In this document: positions 1-7,780 of the stretch, one piece after another
How the letters are laid out: each line of letters opens with the position of its first letter
Position numbering within the stretch: position 1 is the first letter of the stretch
DNA from: Pseudonocardia sp.
GTDB lineage: Bacteria > Actinomycetota > Actinomycetes > Mycobacteriales > Pseudonocardiaceae
Reading direction: 5' to 3'
Assembly (NCBI GenBank): GCA_030451825.1
Contig: JAKDNL010000012.1
Coordinates: 1 to 34,093 of the forward strand
DNA length: 34,093 bases
Made by a program: the position numbers and the translations under genes
The notes under the pieces: generated by a model
What the model was told of the DNA's origin: nothing
What the model saw: only the letters and a program-made list of their open reading frames with translations
Databases searched by the model: none

Positions 1-989
1 TGGTGGACCGCAAGGCGCTGGCCGATCAATGGCGGGCTCGGGTCGCCGAGCATCTCGGCGTTACCGCGGGCCAGCTCGGCGGAGGCCGGACGAAGCTGCG
101 AGGCACGATCGACGTCGTGACCCTGCAGACCCTCGCCCGACGCGATGACCTGGCCGAGCTCACCGCCGGGTACGGCCTGGTGATCGTCGACGAGTGCCAC
201 CACATCCCGGCCGCTGCCTTCGAGAACGCTGTTCGTCAGGTTCGGGCCCGCCGCTGGATCGGGCTGACCGCCACCCCGTATCGCCGTGACGAGCTCGACG
301 ACCTGATCGCGTTGCAGCTCGGACCCGTCCGGCACACGATGTCCCCACCGGAGCCAGGTACCTTGGCCGCGGCCGCCGGGGGAGTGGCGGAGCGCTCGCT
401 CACCGTCCATCTGACGGGGTTCGACTACCGAGGCGACGCGGACCCGTCGGCGCCCGGCGGGATGGCGGCGATCTATCGGGAGCTGGTGGCCGACGATGCC
501 CGCAACCGTCAGCTGATCGCCGACGTGCTGGCCGCGCGGGAGCGGGGTCGTCAGTGCCTGGTCCTCACCCAGCGGACCGCACACGTTGATCTTCTCGTCG
601 AGTTGCTCCGCGATGCTGGACACGACCCGGTCGTCCTGAAGGGTGGTATGGGCGTCGGGAAACGGCGGCAGGCCCTCGATCGACTCCGTCCTGAGGACGG
701 CCCGTTGCTGGTGGTCGCGACCGGCTCCTACGTCGGTGAAGGGTTCGACTGCCCGGCCTTGGACACGCTGTTCCTGGCGGCGCCGATCGCCTTCAAGGGC
801 AAACTGGTCCAGTACGTCGGGCGGGTGTTGCGATCCGCACCGGGCAAGGTGCTGGTCGAGGTGCACGATTACCACGATGTGGAGACCGGCGTCCTGGCGT
901 CGTCGCTGCGCAAACGATCACCCGGCTACATCAGCCTCGGCTTCCCCGACCCACGCAAGCTGCGACACCGTCCGCCGGCTGAGACATGA
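1..989 (+). CDS. DEAD/DEAH-type superfamily 2 helicase, C-terminal part (5' truncated by window edge)
   Basis: The reading frame is open from the left edge, so this is the C-terminal ~328 residues of a longer protein. Counting from the first complete codon, the sequence begins in a motif Ia-like segment (VDRKALADQW). It then shows the Walker B DECH box (residues ~63-66), motif III GLTATPYRRD (~87-96), a second RecA-like domain with GEGFDCPALDTL (~245-256), and motif VI QYVGRVLRS (~270-278). The arrangement matches the SSL2/RAD25-like, type III restriction-like helicases. The Walker A lysine and any N-terminal nuclease domain would lie upstream, outside the window. These proteins use ATP to translocate on or unwind nucleic acid; whether this one serves repair, restriction or defence cannot be told from this part. 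It ends 50 bp before the convergent TetR gene. Confidence 0.9.
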   Translation, partial: VDRKALADQWRARVAEHLGVTAGQLGGGRTKLRGTIDVVTLQTLARRDDLAELTAGYGLVIVDECHHIPAAAFENAVRQVRARRWIGLTATPYRRDELDDLIALQLGPVRHTMSPPEPGTLAAAAGGVAERSLTVHLTGFDYRGDADPSAPGGMAAIYRELVADDARNRQLIADVLAARERGRQCLVLTQRTAHVDLLVELLRDAGHDPVVLKGGMGVGKRRQALDRLRPEDGPLLVVATGSYVGEGFDCPALDTLFLAAPIAFKGKLVQYVGRVLRSAPGKVLVEVHDYHDVETGVLASSLRKRSPGYISLGFPDPRKLRHRPPAET

Positions 990-1039
990 CGGCGTTCGGA
1001 TGAGGGGAGCCCCAGGACTGGGATCGCGATTGTGCGCGG

Positions 1040-1756
1040 TCAGCGTGGCCAGCTGGCGAGGCCTTGCTCGAGGAGGTCGAAGCCGAGCTCGGCGGTAGCA
1101 CGCGCCTGTCCGGCCGAGTCGCCTGCGCGCACGCCGGCGAGCTGTCGTAGCTGGTTGGCCGAGGAAAGCGTCTGGACGACAGCGAGGATCTGCTCGGCCA
1201 CCAGCCGCGGCGCGAGCCGGTCCGCGTGCAGGTCGGCGGGGTCTGCGACGGGTGGGGCGTTGTCCTCGCGCGGCACAGACCAGTCCCAGCCCGCTCCGCG
1301 TGCGGACACCGTCCCCGCGGCGTCGGCGAGGGCGGCCACGAGCGCCTCCCGGACCGTTGCCCACTGGCGGGTGGCGGCCGAGAGCAGCGCCGGGCTGGCC
1401 CAGATCAGGCGGGTGAACTGGGTAACTCCGTCGTGCAGGCCGGTCCACTCCGCTCGCCGATCCAGTTCGGCGAGCACGAACCGCCGCAGCGCGCGCACGG
1501 GAGGCTGCCCCGCCGCGCGCCGGCCCACGACCGCGCCCAGGTCCGGGAACAGCGCCGGCCGGCTGCCGAAGAAGATGTCCTCCTTGGCCGGGAAGTAGTT
1601 GGTGACCGTCATCTTCGACACCTCGGCCGCCTCGGCGATCTGCACGATCGAGACGGCCTCGAACCCGTGCGCCAGGAACAGCCGCACCCCCTCGTGTCGG
1701 ATCCGGTCTCGGGTGGCCCGCTTCTTGCGCTCCCGCAGTCCCGTCTCACCTGACAT
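1040..1756 (-). CDS. TetR/AcrR family transcriptional regulator (divergent to MFS exporter)
   Basis: The protein has 238 residues. Its N-terminal TetR helix-turn-helix covers roughly residues 10-60, with the typical EAAEVSKMTVTNYFPAKEDIFF recognition region, followed by a helical ligand-binding domain that I cannot assign to a ligand. The ATG at 1754-1756 opens directly into the HTH. The gene is transcribed divergently from a DHA2-type exporter, and a perfect 12-bp inverted repeat lies between them (1788-1820), 32 bp upstream of this start. Inference: it represses itself and the exporter and is released by an exported compound, as in TetR/TetA-like and QacR-like pairs. The length is ordinary for the family and no motif looks damaged. 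Confidence 0.93.
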   Translation of the reverse strand: MSGETGLRERKKRATRDRIRHEGVRLFLAHGFEAVSIVQIAEAAEVSKMTVTNYFPAKEDIFFGSRPALFPDLGAVVGRRAAGQPPVRALRRFVLAELDRRAEWTGLHDGVTQFTRLIWASPALLSAATRQWATVREALVAALADAAGTVSARGAGWDWSVPREDNAPPVADPADLHADRLAPRLVAEQILAVVQTLSSANQLRQLAGVRAGDSAGQARATAELGFDLLEQGLASWPR

Positions 1757-1787
1757 GTCGCCAGCTTAGCGGCCAGTAAGTAGGACT

Positions 1788-1820
1788 GACATAAATATCT
1801 GTTGAAACGATATTTATGTC
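1788..1820. promoter_or_regulatory. Candidate TetR operator: perfect 12-bp inverted repeat
   Basis: The arms GACATAAATATC (1788-1799) and GATATTTATGTC (1809-1820) are exact reverse complements separated by 9 bp. The element is strikingly AT-rich in a GC-rich window and lies in the only intergenic space between the divergent TetR gene (start 1756) and the MFS gene (start 1878). Its AT content means it probably also overlaps promoter elements. The operator role is inferred from position and symmetry. Confidence 0.8.
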
Positions 1821-1877
1821 AAACCTATGATTACGGAGAACCATCCCGGGCTGCCTCCCAATGATCAGGAGAGTGAC

Positions 1878-3338
1878 ATGACCAGACCCATAGCGACACC
1901 GGCCATCATGAGCCGCGGCGCCGCGGCCATGACGATCGGTGCGGCGATCGCGACGCTGCTGCTGGCGGTCCTCGACACGAACATCGTGACCACCGCAGCT
2001 GTGCCGATCGCCCGCGACCTGCAGCCGGACGGGGGGACTACCCAGGTGCCCTGGCTGGTCGCCGGCTACATCCTGGCCGCGACGGTCGTCCAACCGCTGT
2101 ACGGCAAGCTCGCCGACATCATCGGCGCCAAGCAGGTGTACCTTGCCTCGGTCGGGATCTTCCTTGCCGGCTCGGCGCTCTGTGCGGCGGCGACCTCGAT
2201 GCCGGAGCTGATCGCGTTCCGGGCGCTGCAGGGCCTCGGCGGCGGTGGGCTGCTCAGCGTCACGATGGTGGTGATCGGTCACCTGCGTGCCGAGGACCCC
2301 GACAGCGACGCGGGGGCCAGCGGCAACCTGGCGGCCGGAATCGTGGTCGGTCTGGGTCTGGTCTGCGCTCCGCTGCTCGGCGGGTGGCTGGTGAGCAGCC
2401 TCGGCTGGCAGTGGATCTTTCTGGTCAACCTGCCCCTCGGAGCCGTCTCCTGGCTGGTGATGGCCCGGTTCCTGCGGCTGAGTCACGAGCGCTCAGACGA
2501 GCGGATCGATGTGCCCAGCGCACTGTTGATCGGCGCGGCTGCCGCGCTGCTACTGCTCGGCTGCCAGTGGGGCGGGCAGCGCTACTCCTGGCTCTCGGCC
2601 CCCGAGCTCGCGCTCGGCGCGGGCGTGCTGGTGCTGACCTTGACCTTCGCGGCCCGACAACGGCACTCCCTCGCTCCGTTCTTCCCGCCGCGGCTGTTGC
2701 GGGTGCCGGTGCTGCGAATCGTGAGCTTTCTGCAGCTGGCCACCGGCCTGGGTATGGCTGCCGGCACGCTCTACATCGTCCTCGAACTCCAGGTCGTGCA
2801 TGGCGCGTCGCCGGTACAGACCGGCCTGGCGTTGATCCCCGAGGCGATCGGACTGGCCGCCGGTGCTCTCATCGGCGGCATCTTGCTCAAGCGACGCCGC
2901 CCACTGCGTGGCTCGGTCGTGATCGGTACCGCCCTGACCGCACTGGCACTGGCCGGCATGGCGACCATGGGCGCGCACTCGCCGAGCTGGGAGCTCTCGA
3001 CACTGCTGGTGCTGATCGGCAGTGGGGTCGGGCTCACCATCGGCAACGAGGTGATCATCGTTCAGGCCACGGTTGAGCGGCGAGACCTCGGGATGGCCAC
3101 CACCGGCGTCCGGTTCGTGGAGTCACTGGGTACCTCGATCGGCGCGGCGGCCCTGGGGACCGTCTTCGTCACCCTCGTCGGCGCGCACGCCGACGATCCC
3201 TCGACCGTCGCGCACGCGATCAGCGTCTGCTTCGCCATCGGCGCGGCGCTGCTCCTGGTGGCCACCGGCGTTGCCGTCCGCCTCCCCGCGGAGGCAACCG
3301 GCCACGCCCCACCCGCCAGGAGCGCGGTGAGCGCTTGA
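1878..3338 (+). CDS. MFS multidrug efflux transporter, DHA2 (14-TM) type
   Basis: The protein has 486 residues and many hydrophobic segments, consistent with a 14-helix DHA2/EmrB-QacA-type drug:H+ antiporter. An LDTNIVTTA motif sits in TM1, a GKLADIIGAKQ loop (motif A) follows TM2, and a GLVCAPLLGGWL motif (antiporter motif C-like) lies in TM5. I chose the ATG at 1878 because AGGAG lies about 6 bp upstream. The in-frame ATG at 1827 would add 17 residues but has no ribosome site and lies close to the operator. It is divergent from the TetR gene and shares the AT-rich inverted repeat. Inference: an inducible exporter of a small molecule, substrate unknown. The 3' end is overlapped antisense by the run-on end of the hydrolase gene. 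Confidence 0.94.
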   Translation: MTRPIATPAIMSRGAAAMTIGAAIATLLLAVLDTNIVTTAAVPIARDLQPDGGTTQVPWLVAGYILAATVVQPLYGKLADIIGAKQVYLASVGIFLAGSALCAAATSMPELIAFRALQGLGGGGLLSVTMVVIGHLRAEDPDSDAGASGNLAAGIVVGLGLVCAPLLGGWLVSSLGWQWIFLVNLPLGAVSWLVMARFLRLSHERSDERIDVPSALLIGAAAALLLLGCQWGGQRYSWLSAPELALGAGVLVLTLTFAARQRHSLAPFFPPRLLRVPVLRIVSFLQLATGLGMAAGTLYIVLELQVVHGASPVQTGLALIPEAIGLAAGALIGGILLKRRRPLRGSVVIGTALTALALAGMATMGAHSPSWELSTLLVLIGSGVGLTIGNEVIIVQATVERRDLGMATTGVRFVESLGTSIGAAALGTVFVTLVGAHADDPSTVAHAISVCFAIGAALLLVATGVAVRLPAEATGHAPPARSAVSA

Positions 3339-4721
3339 TCCGCACTGCACCAGTCCCGGCGCCGGCCGCGCGGGCGCCGGCCGCTCTATCAGGGCGGGCC
3401 CTGATAGTCGGGGGGTGGCTGCTCGCCGAGGGTCGGGGGCTGGTGGCCGGTTCTGGAGGACGGCGCTGACGGCGGCGAGGAACTCACGGGGCTTCTCCTG
3501 GTGGGCATTGTGCCCGGCGCCGGCGAAGTAGATCAGCCGAGAGTGCGGCAACCGGTCGCGGTAGTCCAGTGCCGAGTGCCACGACAGGTAGTCGCAGGAT
3601 CCCTTGACGATCAATGTCGGTACGGGTAGCCCGGTCAGCGCCGGGCGCGGATCGGTGGCGGGTGGGGCGGTGGCCGACTGTGGATATTGCATGGCGTAGA
3701 AGCCGGAACCGCGTACCGGCGGGAGTCCGGCGGGGGCGCCGTGGCAGAACAGTGCCGGTTCGGCGAGGTTGAGCACCGCATCGTTGCGGGCGTCGGCCTC
3801 CCGATCGCCGAAGAACGCGTGCGCCGCGGCCGGGTTGACCTGTAACAGGAGGTAGCCCAGCAACGGTCGTGGGGCGAGCACCTGGGCGTACTGCCGGAGC
3901 TTGTGTCCGAGTTCCAGGTCGGTGGTGGCGCGCGTCGGGCTGGTGTCGGCGGGGTCGAGCGGGCCGGGTGAGACCAGCACAAGTCGTGCGACGTGCTCGG
4001 GGTGCGCCGCGGTGTAGGCGGCGGCGAGCGCGCCACCGTAGGAGTGCCCGAGCAGCACCATCCGGTCCAGCCCGAGCCGGAGTCGCAGCGCCTCCAGGTC
4101 GGCGACGTCGCGGTCGCGGCCGTATCCGCGGGGGTCGGCGAGGCGGGTGGAGGTGCCGCCGCCGAGCTGGGCATAGAGGTAGACGTCGGATCCCAGGCCG
4201 GTCAGCGGGGCGAGCGCGCGGGCGTTGGTGGCCAGGTCGGGGACCCCCGGCCCGCCGTGCAGTATGACGATCGGTGGCCGTCGGGCGGGGCCGCGGGCAG
4301 GTAGCCGCCACACGGCCAGCCGGGAACCGGTGGACAGGGCGACGTGCTCTCCACCGGGCAGAGCGTTCTGTGGCGGCGGTCCGATGTCGGCCGGCGGGAT
4401 GAGCGTGGTCACGATGAACACCGCGAGCAGCGGGATCGCGGTCCCCGCGAACAGCAGCCATCGGGCGCGGTGGCGATGCTCGGCCCGGGTCCGGTGGGCG
4501 GCGACCCAGGCGGCGCCCGTCAGGTCGAGGCCCAGGAACGCCAGCATCCCGGCCGCCATGAACACCCACGGCACCGGCACCAGCGCCGCTACCGCGCCGG
4601 AGGCGACCAGCGCGCCGACGACCGCGACGATCACCACGGAGGCGACCGCGACGGCGGTGACCACCCTCGACCGACGCCGAGGCGTGACGCCCCGGCGTGC
4701 TCGCCCGCTGCTGACTCCCAC
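3123..4721 (-). CDS. Membrane-anchored alpha/beta hydrolase (S33 / proline iminopeptidase-like)
   Basis: The N-terminal ~110 residues contain about three hydrophobic helices. An alpha/beta hydrolase domain follows with the oxyanion motif HGGPG (~155-159), the nucleophile elbow GHSYGG (Ser ~227), a probable acid in KGSCDYLSW (Asp ~377) and the catalytic His in GAGHN (~404). HGGPG is typical of peptidase family S33. I chose the GTG at 4721 because GAGGTGAT lies just upstream; a GTG at 4730, overlapping the preceding stop, is the alternative. The domain ends near residue 425, but the frame stays open another ~107 residues and runs antisense into the end of the MFS gene. That low-complexity tail is probably not native: one base fewer in the G6 run at 3410-3415 would give a stop at 3389-3391. 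Substrate unknown; the active domain is probably extracytoplasmic. Confidence 0.82.
   Translation of the reverse strand: MGVSSGRARRGVTPRRRSRVVTAVAVASVVIVAVVGALVASGAVAALVPVPWVFMAAGMLAFLGLDLTGAAWVAAHRTRAEHRHRARWLLFAGTAIPLLAVFIVTTLIPPADIGPPPQNALPGGEHVALSTGSRLAVWRLPARGPARRPPIVILHGGPGVPDLATNARALAPLTGLGSDVYLYAQLGGGTSTRLADPRGYGRDRDVADLEALRLRLGLDRMVLLGHSYGGALAAAYTAAHPEHVARLVLVSPGPLDPADTSPTRATTDLELGHKLRQYAQVLAPRPLLGYLLLQVNPAAAHAFFGDREADARNDAVLNLAEPALFCHGAPAGLPPVRGSGFYAMQYPQSATAPPATDPRPALTGLPVPTLIVKGSCDYLSWHSALDYRDRLPHSRLIYFAGAGHNAHQEKPREFLAAVSAVLQNRPPAPDPRRAATPRLSGPALIERPAPARPAPGLVQCGSSAHRAPGGWGVAGCLRGEADGNAGGHQEQRRADGEADADRVRDGRGIVGVRADEGDEDGPQGRRADRGTQ
3356..3380. terminator. GC hairpin downstream of the MFS gene
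   Basis: CCGGCGCC (3356-3363) and GGCGCCGG (3373-3380) form an 8-bp all-GC stem with a 9-nt loop, 18 bp after the MFS stop. There is no U-tract, which is common for actinobacterial terminators. It lies in the space between convergent genes and could serve the + strand transcript. Confidence 0.5.
3386..3407. terminator. Perfect 10-bp palindromic hairpin between convergent genes
   Basis: CTATCAGGGC (3386-3395) and GCCCTGATAG (3398-3407) are exact reverse complements separated by 2 bp. The element is near-symmetric and sits between the MFS stop and the hydrolase domain on the other strand, so a bidirectional terminator is the simplest reading. In a frame one base off that of the hydrolase, this element contains a TGA at 3389-3391, which is relevant to where the hydrolase really ends. 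Confidence 0.55.
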
Positions 4722-4726
4722 CCGTA

Positions 4727-5047
4727 TCACCTCAGTCTTCGGACCGCGGCGGCCTCGTCGATTCGCCGTAGCCGTCGAAACCCGTCCCGTACGGCCCGAT
4801 AAGGAGCCGAGTCCGGCCGGTAGACGCCGGATGCCGCGTAGTACACATTCGTCGTCACGATCAGCATGGCGGAGGTTCCGGCGTAGAGCGCCGCTCCGAG
4901 CGCCGGCACCAGGTCGGGAGGCGCGCTGTAGGCGAGCACGATCCGCAGCACGGAGTCGAGCGGGGTGCCCAGGCCCCAGAGCAGGCTGGAGACCCACCAC
5001 ATCTGGCGGAACCGCGGCGAGTCGCGCCAGAGCTCGTCCCACCGCAT
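4727..5047 (-). CDS. Short integral membrane protein, probably the C-terminal half of a VC0807-like gene
   Basis: This 106-residue product begins RWDELWRDSPRFRQMWW and then has two to three hydrophobic helices (WVSSLLWGLGTPLDSVLRI and the following LVPALGAALYAG segment). The pattern resembles the second half of the ~220-residue VC0807-like membrane family; that resemblance is from memory and moderate. The ATG at 5047 has no ribosome site. Immediately beyond it the opposite strand encodes the end of a TetR protein, so the expected first half of the gene is missing. The stop (TGA at 4727-4729) lies 5 bp before the hydrolase start, so the two may form a small operon. It may no longer be expressed. 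Confidence 0.55.
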   Translation of the reverse strand: MRWDELWRDSPRFRQMWWVSSLLWGLGTPLDSVLRIVLAYSAPPDLVPALGAALYAGTSAMLIVTTNVYYAASGVYRPDSAPYRAVRDGFRRLRRIDEAAAVRRLR

Positions 5048-5049
5048 CA

Positions 5050-5262
5050 GGCGCGCTGGCCGCCGTGGCGCAGGATGGTCGGATCGATCCGAAGCACGTC
5101 GAGGTGTTCGCGCACATGTTGCTCGCCTCGGTGAACGAGGTGGCGCTGCTCATCGCCTCGGCCGCAGATACCGACGCCGCGATCTCCGGAGGCGGGGATG
5201 CACTGCGGGCGATGCTGTCCCGCCTGCTCGACCCACCCGCCGCTACCCCCTCGGCTCACTGA
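5050..5262 (+). pseudogene. TetR-family regulator remnant (C-terminal ~70 residues only)
   Basis: The + strand frame ending at the TGA at 5260-5262 reads GALAAVAQDGRIDPKHVEVF, then a helix with SVNEVALLIASAADTDAA and a final ALRAMLSRLL. This is the usual last part of a TetR ligand-binding domain (NE(A/V)AL...ARA, then AL..LLDGL). No start codon, helix-turn-helix or first ~120 residues lie upstream; that space is occupied by the oppositely oriented membrane ORF, which starts 3 bp away. It is therefore a truncated remnant whose break abuts the break in its neighbour. Confidence 0.65.
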
Positions 5263-5310
5263 CGACGGTCGATTCGGCACCGCGGGGCCGGCGGCACCAC
5301 CGCAGCGTGT

Positions 5311-6267
5311 TCAGCCGCGGGCGAGGCGGGCGGCCTGCTGGGCACATCCCCAGGACTGCAGCACCCCGACTCCTCCGTGCCCGTAGTTGTGCACGCAGCG
5401 AAGCCCCCCGATGTCCTCGACCTCCAGCCGTGCCCGGGGACGGACCGGACGCAGCCCCGCCCGGTGTCCGATGATCCTCGCGTCGGCGAACCGGGGCTCC
5501 AGCGCCACACACCGCTCGAGAATGCCGTCGGCGATCACCTGTGACGGTGCGGGATCCCAGCCGTCCTCGACCGAGATCCCACCGAGCAGGACGTGATCGC
5601 CGTGCACGTGCCAGGATGCCCACTCCGATGCGCCGGGACCGGGCATGAAGAAGCCCTCCAGCCCGGGATTCTCGACCACGACGTGCTGGCCGCGGACCGG
5701 GTGCAACCCCTCGTCGGAGCACAGTGCCGCAGCCCCGACGCCCGCACAGTTGACGAGAGTGGCTGCGCCATCGGCGGCCGACGCCAGCGACTCGACCCGC
5801 CTCTCGACGATCAGTCCACCTGCGGCGGCGAAGCGATCGAGCAGGTACTGCAGGTAGACCGGCATGTCCACCATGGGCACCCGCAGCCACATACCGAAGC
5901 CGAACCCCGCAGGGAGCTCGTCGGGGTCGGCGATGCGCACCAGCACACTCGCGTCGGCCAGCGGCGGGGCCTGTTCGATTCCGGCGGCAGCGGCGATCAG
6001 CCCGGTCGTGATCGCGACCCCAGCTGCGGGTTCGGTATCGGCGAGCGCGGTGAGGTGGGCGACGGTGGCCAGCTCCCACGCTGCGGTGCGCTGGTCCGGG
6101 CCGTGGAACACCGGTCCGCACATGCCGGTGGCCGCGGCCGAGGTGCTGCGCAGCGGTGGCTCGGCCGCGACGATCCGAACGCGGGCGCCGGCCTCGGCCA
6201 GCACGATCCCGGTGCTGAGCCCGATCACGCCTGCCCCGACCACCACAAGGACATCAGCCCTGGTCAT
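5311..6267 (-). CDS. FAD-dependent D-amino-acid oxidase-like enzyme
   Basis: The protein has 318 residues, a normal length for bacterial D-amino-acid oxidases. The N-terminal dinucleotide-binding motif GAGVIG is at residues 11-16. GLRPVRP (residues 271-277) carries the substrate-carboxylate arginine, and HNYGHGG followed by SWG (293-307) is the C-terminal FAD signature of the DAO family. Family chemistry: D-amino acid + O2 + H2O gives 2-oxo acid + NH3 + H2O2. Its ATG overlaps the amidase stop (ATGA, 6264-6267), so it is the last gene of the operon led by the racemase. With the racemase it could convert an L-amino acid, via the D-form, to a keto acid. Substrate preference (neutral versus D-Asp/D-Glu) is not decided by what I can see. 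Confidence 0.88.
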   Translation of the reverse strand: MTRADVLVVVGAGVIGLSTGIVLAEAGARVRIVAAEPPLRSTSAAATGMCGPVFHGPDQRTAAWELATVAHLTALADTEPAAGVAITTGLIAAAAGIEQAPPLADASVLVRIADPDELPAGFGFGMWLRVPMVDMPVYLQYLLDRFAAAGGLIVERRVESLASAADGAATLVNCAGVGAAALCSDEGLHPVRGQHVVVENPGLEGFFMPGPGASEWASWHVHGDHVLLGGISVEDGWDPAPSQVIADGILERCVALEPRFADARIIGHRAGLRPVRPRARLEVEDIGGLRCVHNYGHGGVGVLQSWGCAQQAARLARG

Positions 6268-7748
6268 CGCTCTGACGCTACTGACCGGAACGCCGCACGG
6301 CTTGGAGATTTGGGAACGTCACCGACGGGCGGGTCGTCGGCCCATGGTCGGGCCTGCTCGAGTTGGGAGGCCACCCGGATCAGCTGGGCTTCGTGCCCGT
6401 GTGCGGCGACGAGTTGGACGCCGATGGGCAGGCCGTGTGCGGTGCGGTGCAGCGGCAGGGTGATGGCGGGTTGGCCGGTGGCGTTGAACGGCTGGGTGAA
6501 CGAGACGGTCCGGCCCGAGCGGGCGTGTTGGCCGGCCGGGTCGTCCGCGGCGGCGTCGGTGAGCAGGGCCGGGGGCTCACCGATGGTGGGGGTCAGGAGC
6601 AGGTCGAACCCGTCTGCCCACCACTGGTGGACGGCGCGGCGGAACCGTGCCCGGCCGGCCTGCGCGCGGGCATGGTCGACGGCGGTCACGGTGCGGGCCT
6701 GTCGGGCCAGTTCCCAGTTGACGGGCTCCACGTCGGCGGCGGTGACCTCACGTCCGAGGACCTCGGCGAGGTGGGCGATGGTCGCGCCGATGTTCACGGT
6801 CCGCAGCACCCCGATCGGCGCGCGGTAGCGCGGGTCGGCCAGGGCGGGCGGGAAGCCCGGCTCGACCCGGTGCCCGAGGGCCTCGAGCAGCCGACCGGCT
6901 TCGTGTACCGCTGTCGCGCACTGCTCGTGCACCGGCTCGCCGCTCGGGTAGTGGTCGAGCAGCCCGACCCGTAGCGAGCCGGGGTCGGCGTCGAGCTCGC
7001 GGGTGTAGGGCCGGACCGGGGCCGGTGCCGCGACGGCGTCGCCGACGCCGGGGCCGCGGACGGCGTCGAGCAGCGCGGCGGTGTCGCGGACGGTGCGGCT
7101 GAGGCCCAGTTCCACACCCAGACCGCTCTCGTCCCCGAGCGGTCCGGCGCTGATCCGCCCCTGGGACGGTTTGAGCCCGACCAGCCCGCAGCACGACGCC
7201 GGTACCCGGATGGACCCGCCCCCGTCGCTGGCGTGCGCGATCGCGACCATGCCGGAGGCGACCGCCGCGGCGGATCCGCCGCTGGATCCACCCGGGGAGC
7301 GGGTCGGGTCCCAGGGGTTGCGGGTGGGGCCCCAGGCCGCCGGTTCGGTGGTGGGCAGGCTGCCGAACTCGGAGGTGTTGGTGCGGCCCGCAGTGACCAG
7401 CCCGGCCGCGCGGAAGCGGGCGACCACGGTCGAGTCGGCAGCCGACGGCGCCGCGGCCTGCACCAGCGCTCGGTTGCCGTTGCACAGCCGCTGCCCGGCG
7501 TAGGTGGCGATCAGGTCCTTGAGCAGGAACGGCACGCCACGGAACGGGCCGTCGGGCAGCGCCGCGGCGGCGGTGTCGCGTGCGTGGTCGAACCATCTCA
7601 TCACCACCGCGTTGAGCAGCGGATCGAGGTTCTCGATCCGCTCGATCGCGGCCTCGAGCAGCTCGGTCGGGCTCACCTGCCCGGATCTGACCAGCTCGGC
7701 CTGCGCGGTGGCGTCCATCCAGCGGGTGTCCTCGGCGAGAGAACCCAT
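6264..7748 (-). CDS. Amidase (amidase-signature family)
   Basis: The protein has 494 residues, the standard length for the amidase-signature family. The Ser-cisSer-Lys triad is visible: Lys77 in LLKD, the [14 protein letters not shown] signature at ~153-166, and the nucleophile Ser179 in [11 protein letters not shown]. These enzymes hydrolyse a carboxamide to acid plus ammonia. Its stop overlaps the D-amino-acid oxidase start by 4 bp, and it starts 32 bp after the FAD monooxygenase, so it belongs to the same minus-strand operon. Although some relatives are annotated as GatA, there is no GatB or GatC neighbour, so I read it as a catabolic amidase. It could release an amino acid or aromatic acid for its neighbours; that is inference. 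Confidence 0.9.
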   Translation of the reverse strand: MGSLAEDTRWMDATAQAELVRSGQVSPTELLEAAIERIENLDPLLNAVVMRWFDHARDTAAAALPDGPFRGVPFLLKDLIATYAGQRLCNGNRALVQAAAPSAADSTVVARFRAAGLVTAGRTNTSEFGSLPTTEPAAWGPTRNPWDPTRSPGGSSGGSAAAVASGMVAIAHASDGGGSIRVPASCCGLVGLKPSQGRISAGPLGDESGLGVELGLSRTVRDTAALLDAVRGPGVGDAVAAPAPVRPYTRELDADPGSLRVGLLDHYPSGEPVHEQCATAVHEAGRLLEALGHRVEPGFPPALADPRYRAPIGVLRTVNIGATIAHLAEVLGREVTAADVEPVNWELARQARTVTAVDHARAQAGRARFRRAVHQWWADGFDLLLTPTIGEPPALLTDAAADDPAGQHARSGRTVSFTQPFNATGQPAITLPLHRTAHGLPIGVQLVAAHGHEAQLIRVASQLEQARPWADDPPVGDVPKSPSRAAFRSVASER

Positions 7749-7780
7749 CGGTCGTCTCCTGCTCTCGAAATGGTGCCGGG

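Noticed and set aside
4722-5153. N-terminal extension of the hydrolase to an ATG at 5153
   Set aside because: It is antisense to the TetR remnant, overlaps the small membrane ORF and has no family sequence; GTG 4721 has a strong ribosome site.
6264-7748. Amidase considered as GatA of the tRNA-dependent amidotransferase
   Set aside because: No gatB or gatC neighbour, and the operon context is catabolic.
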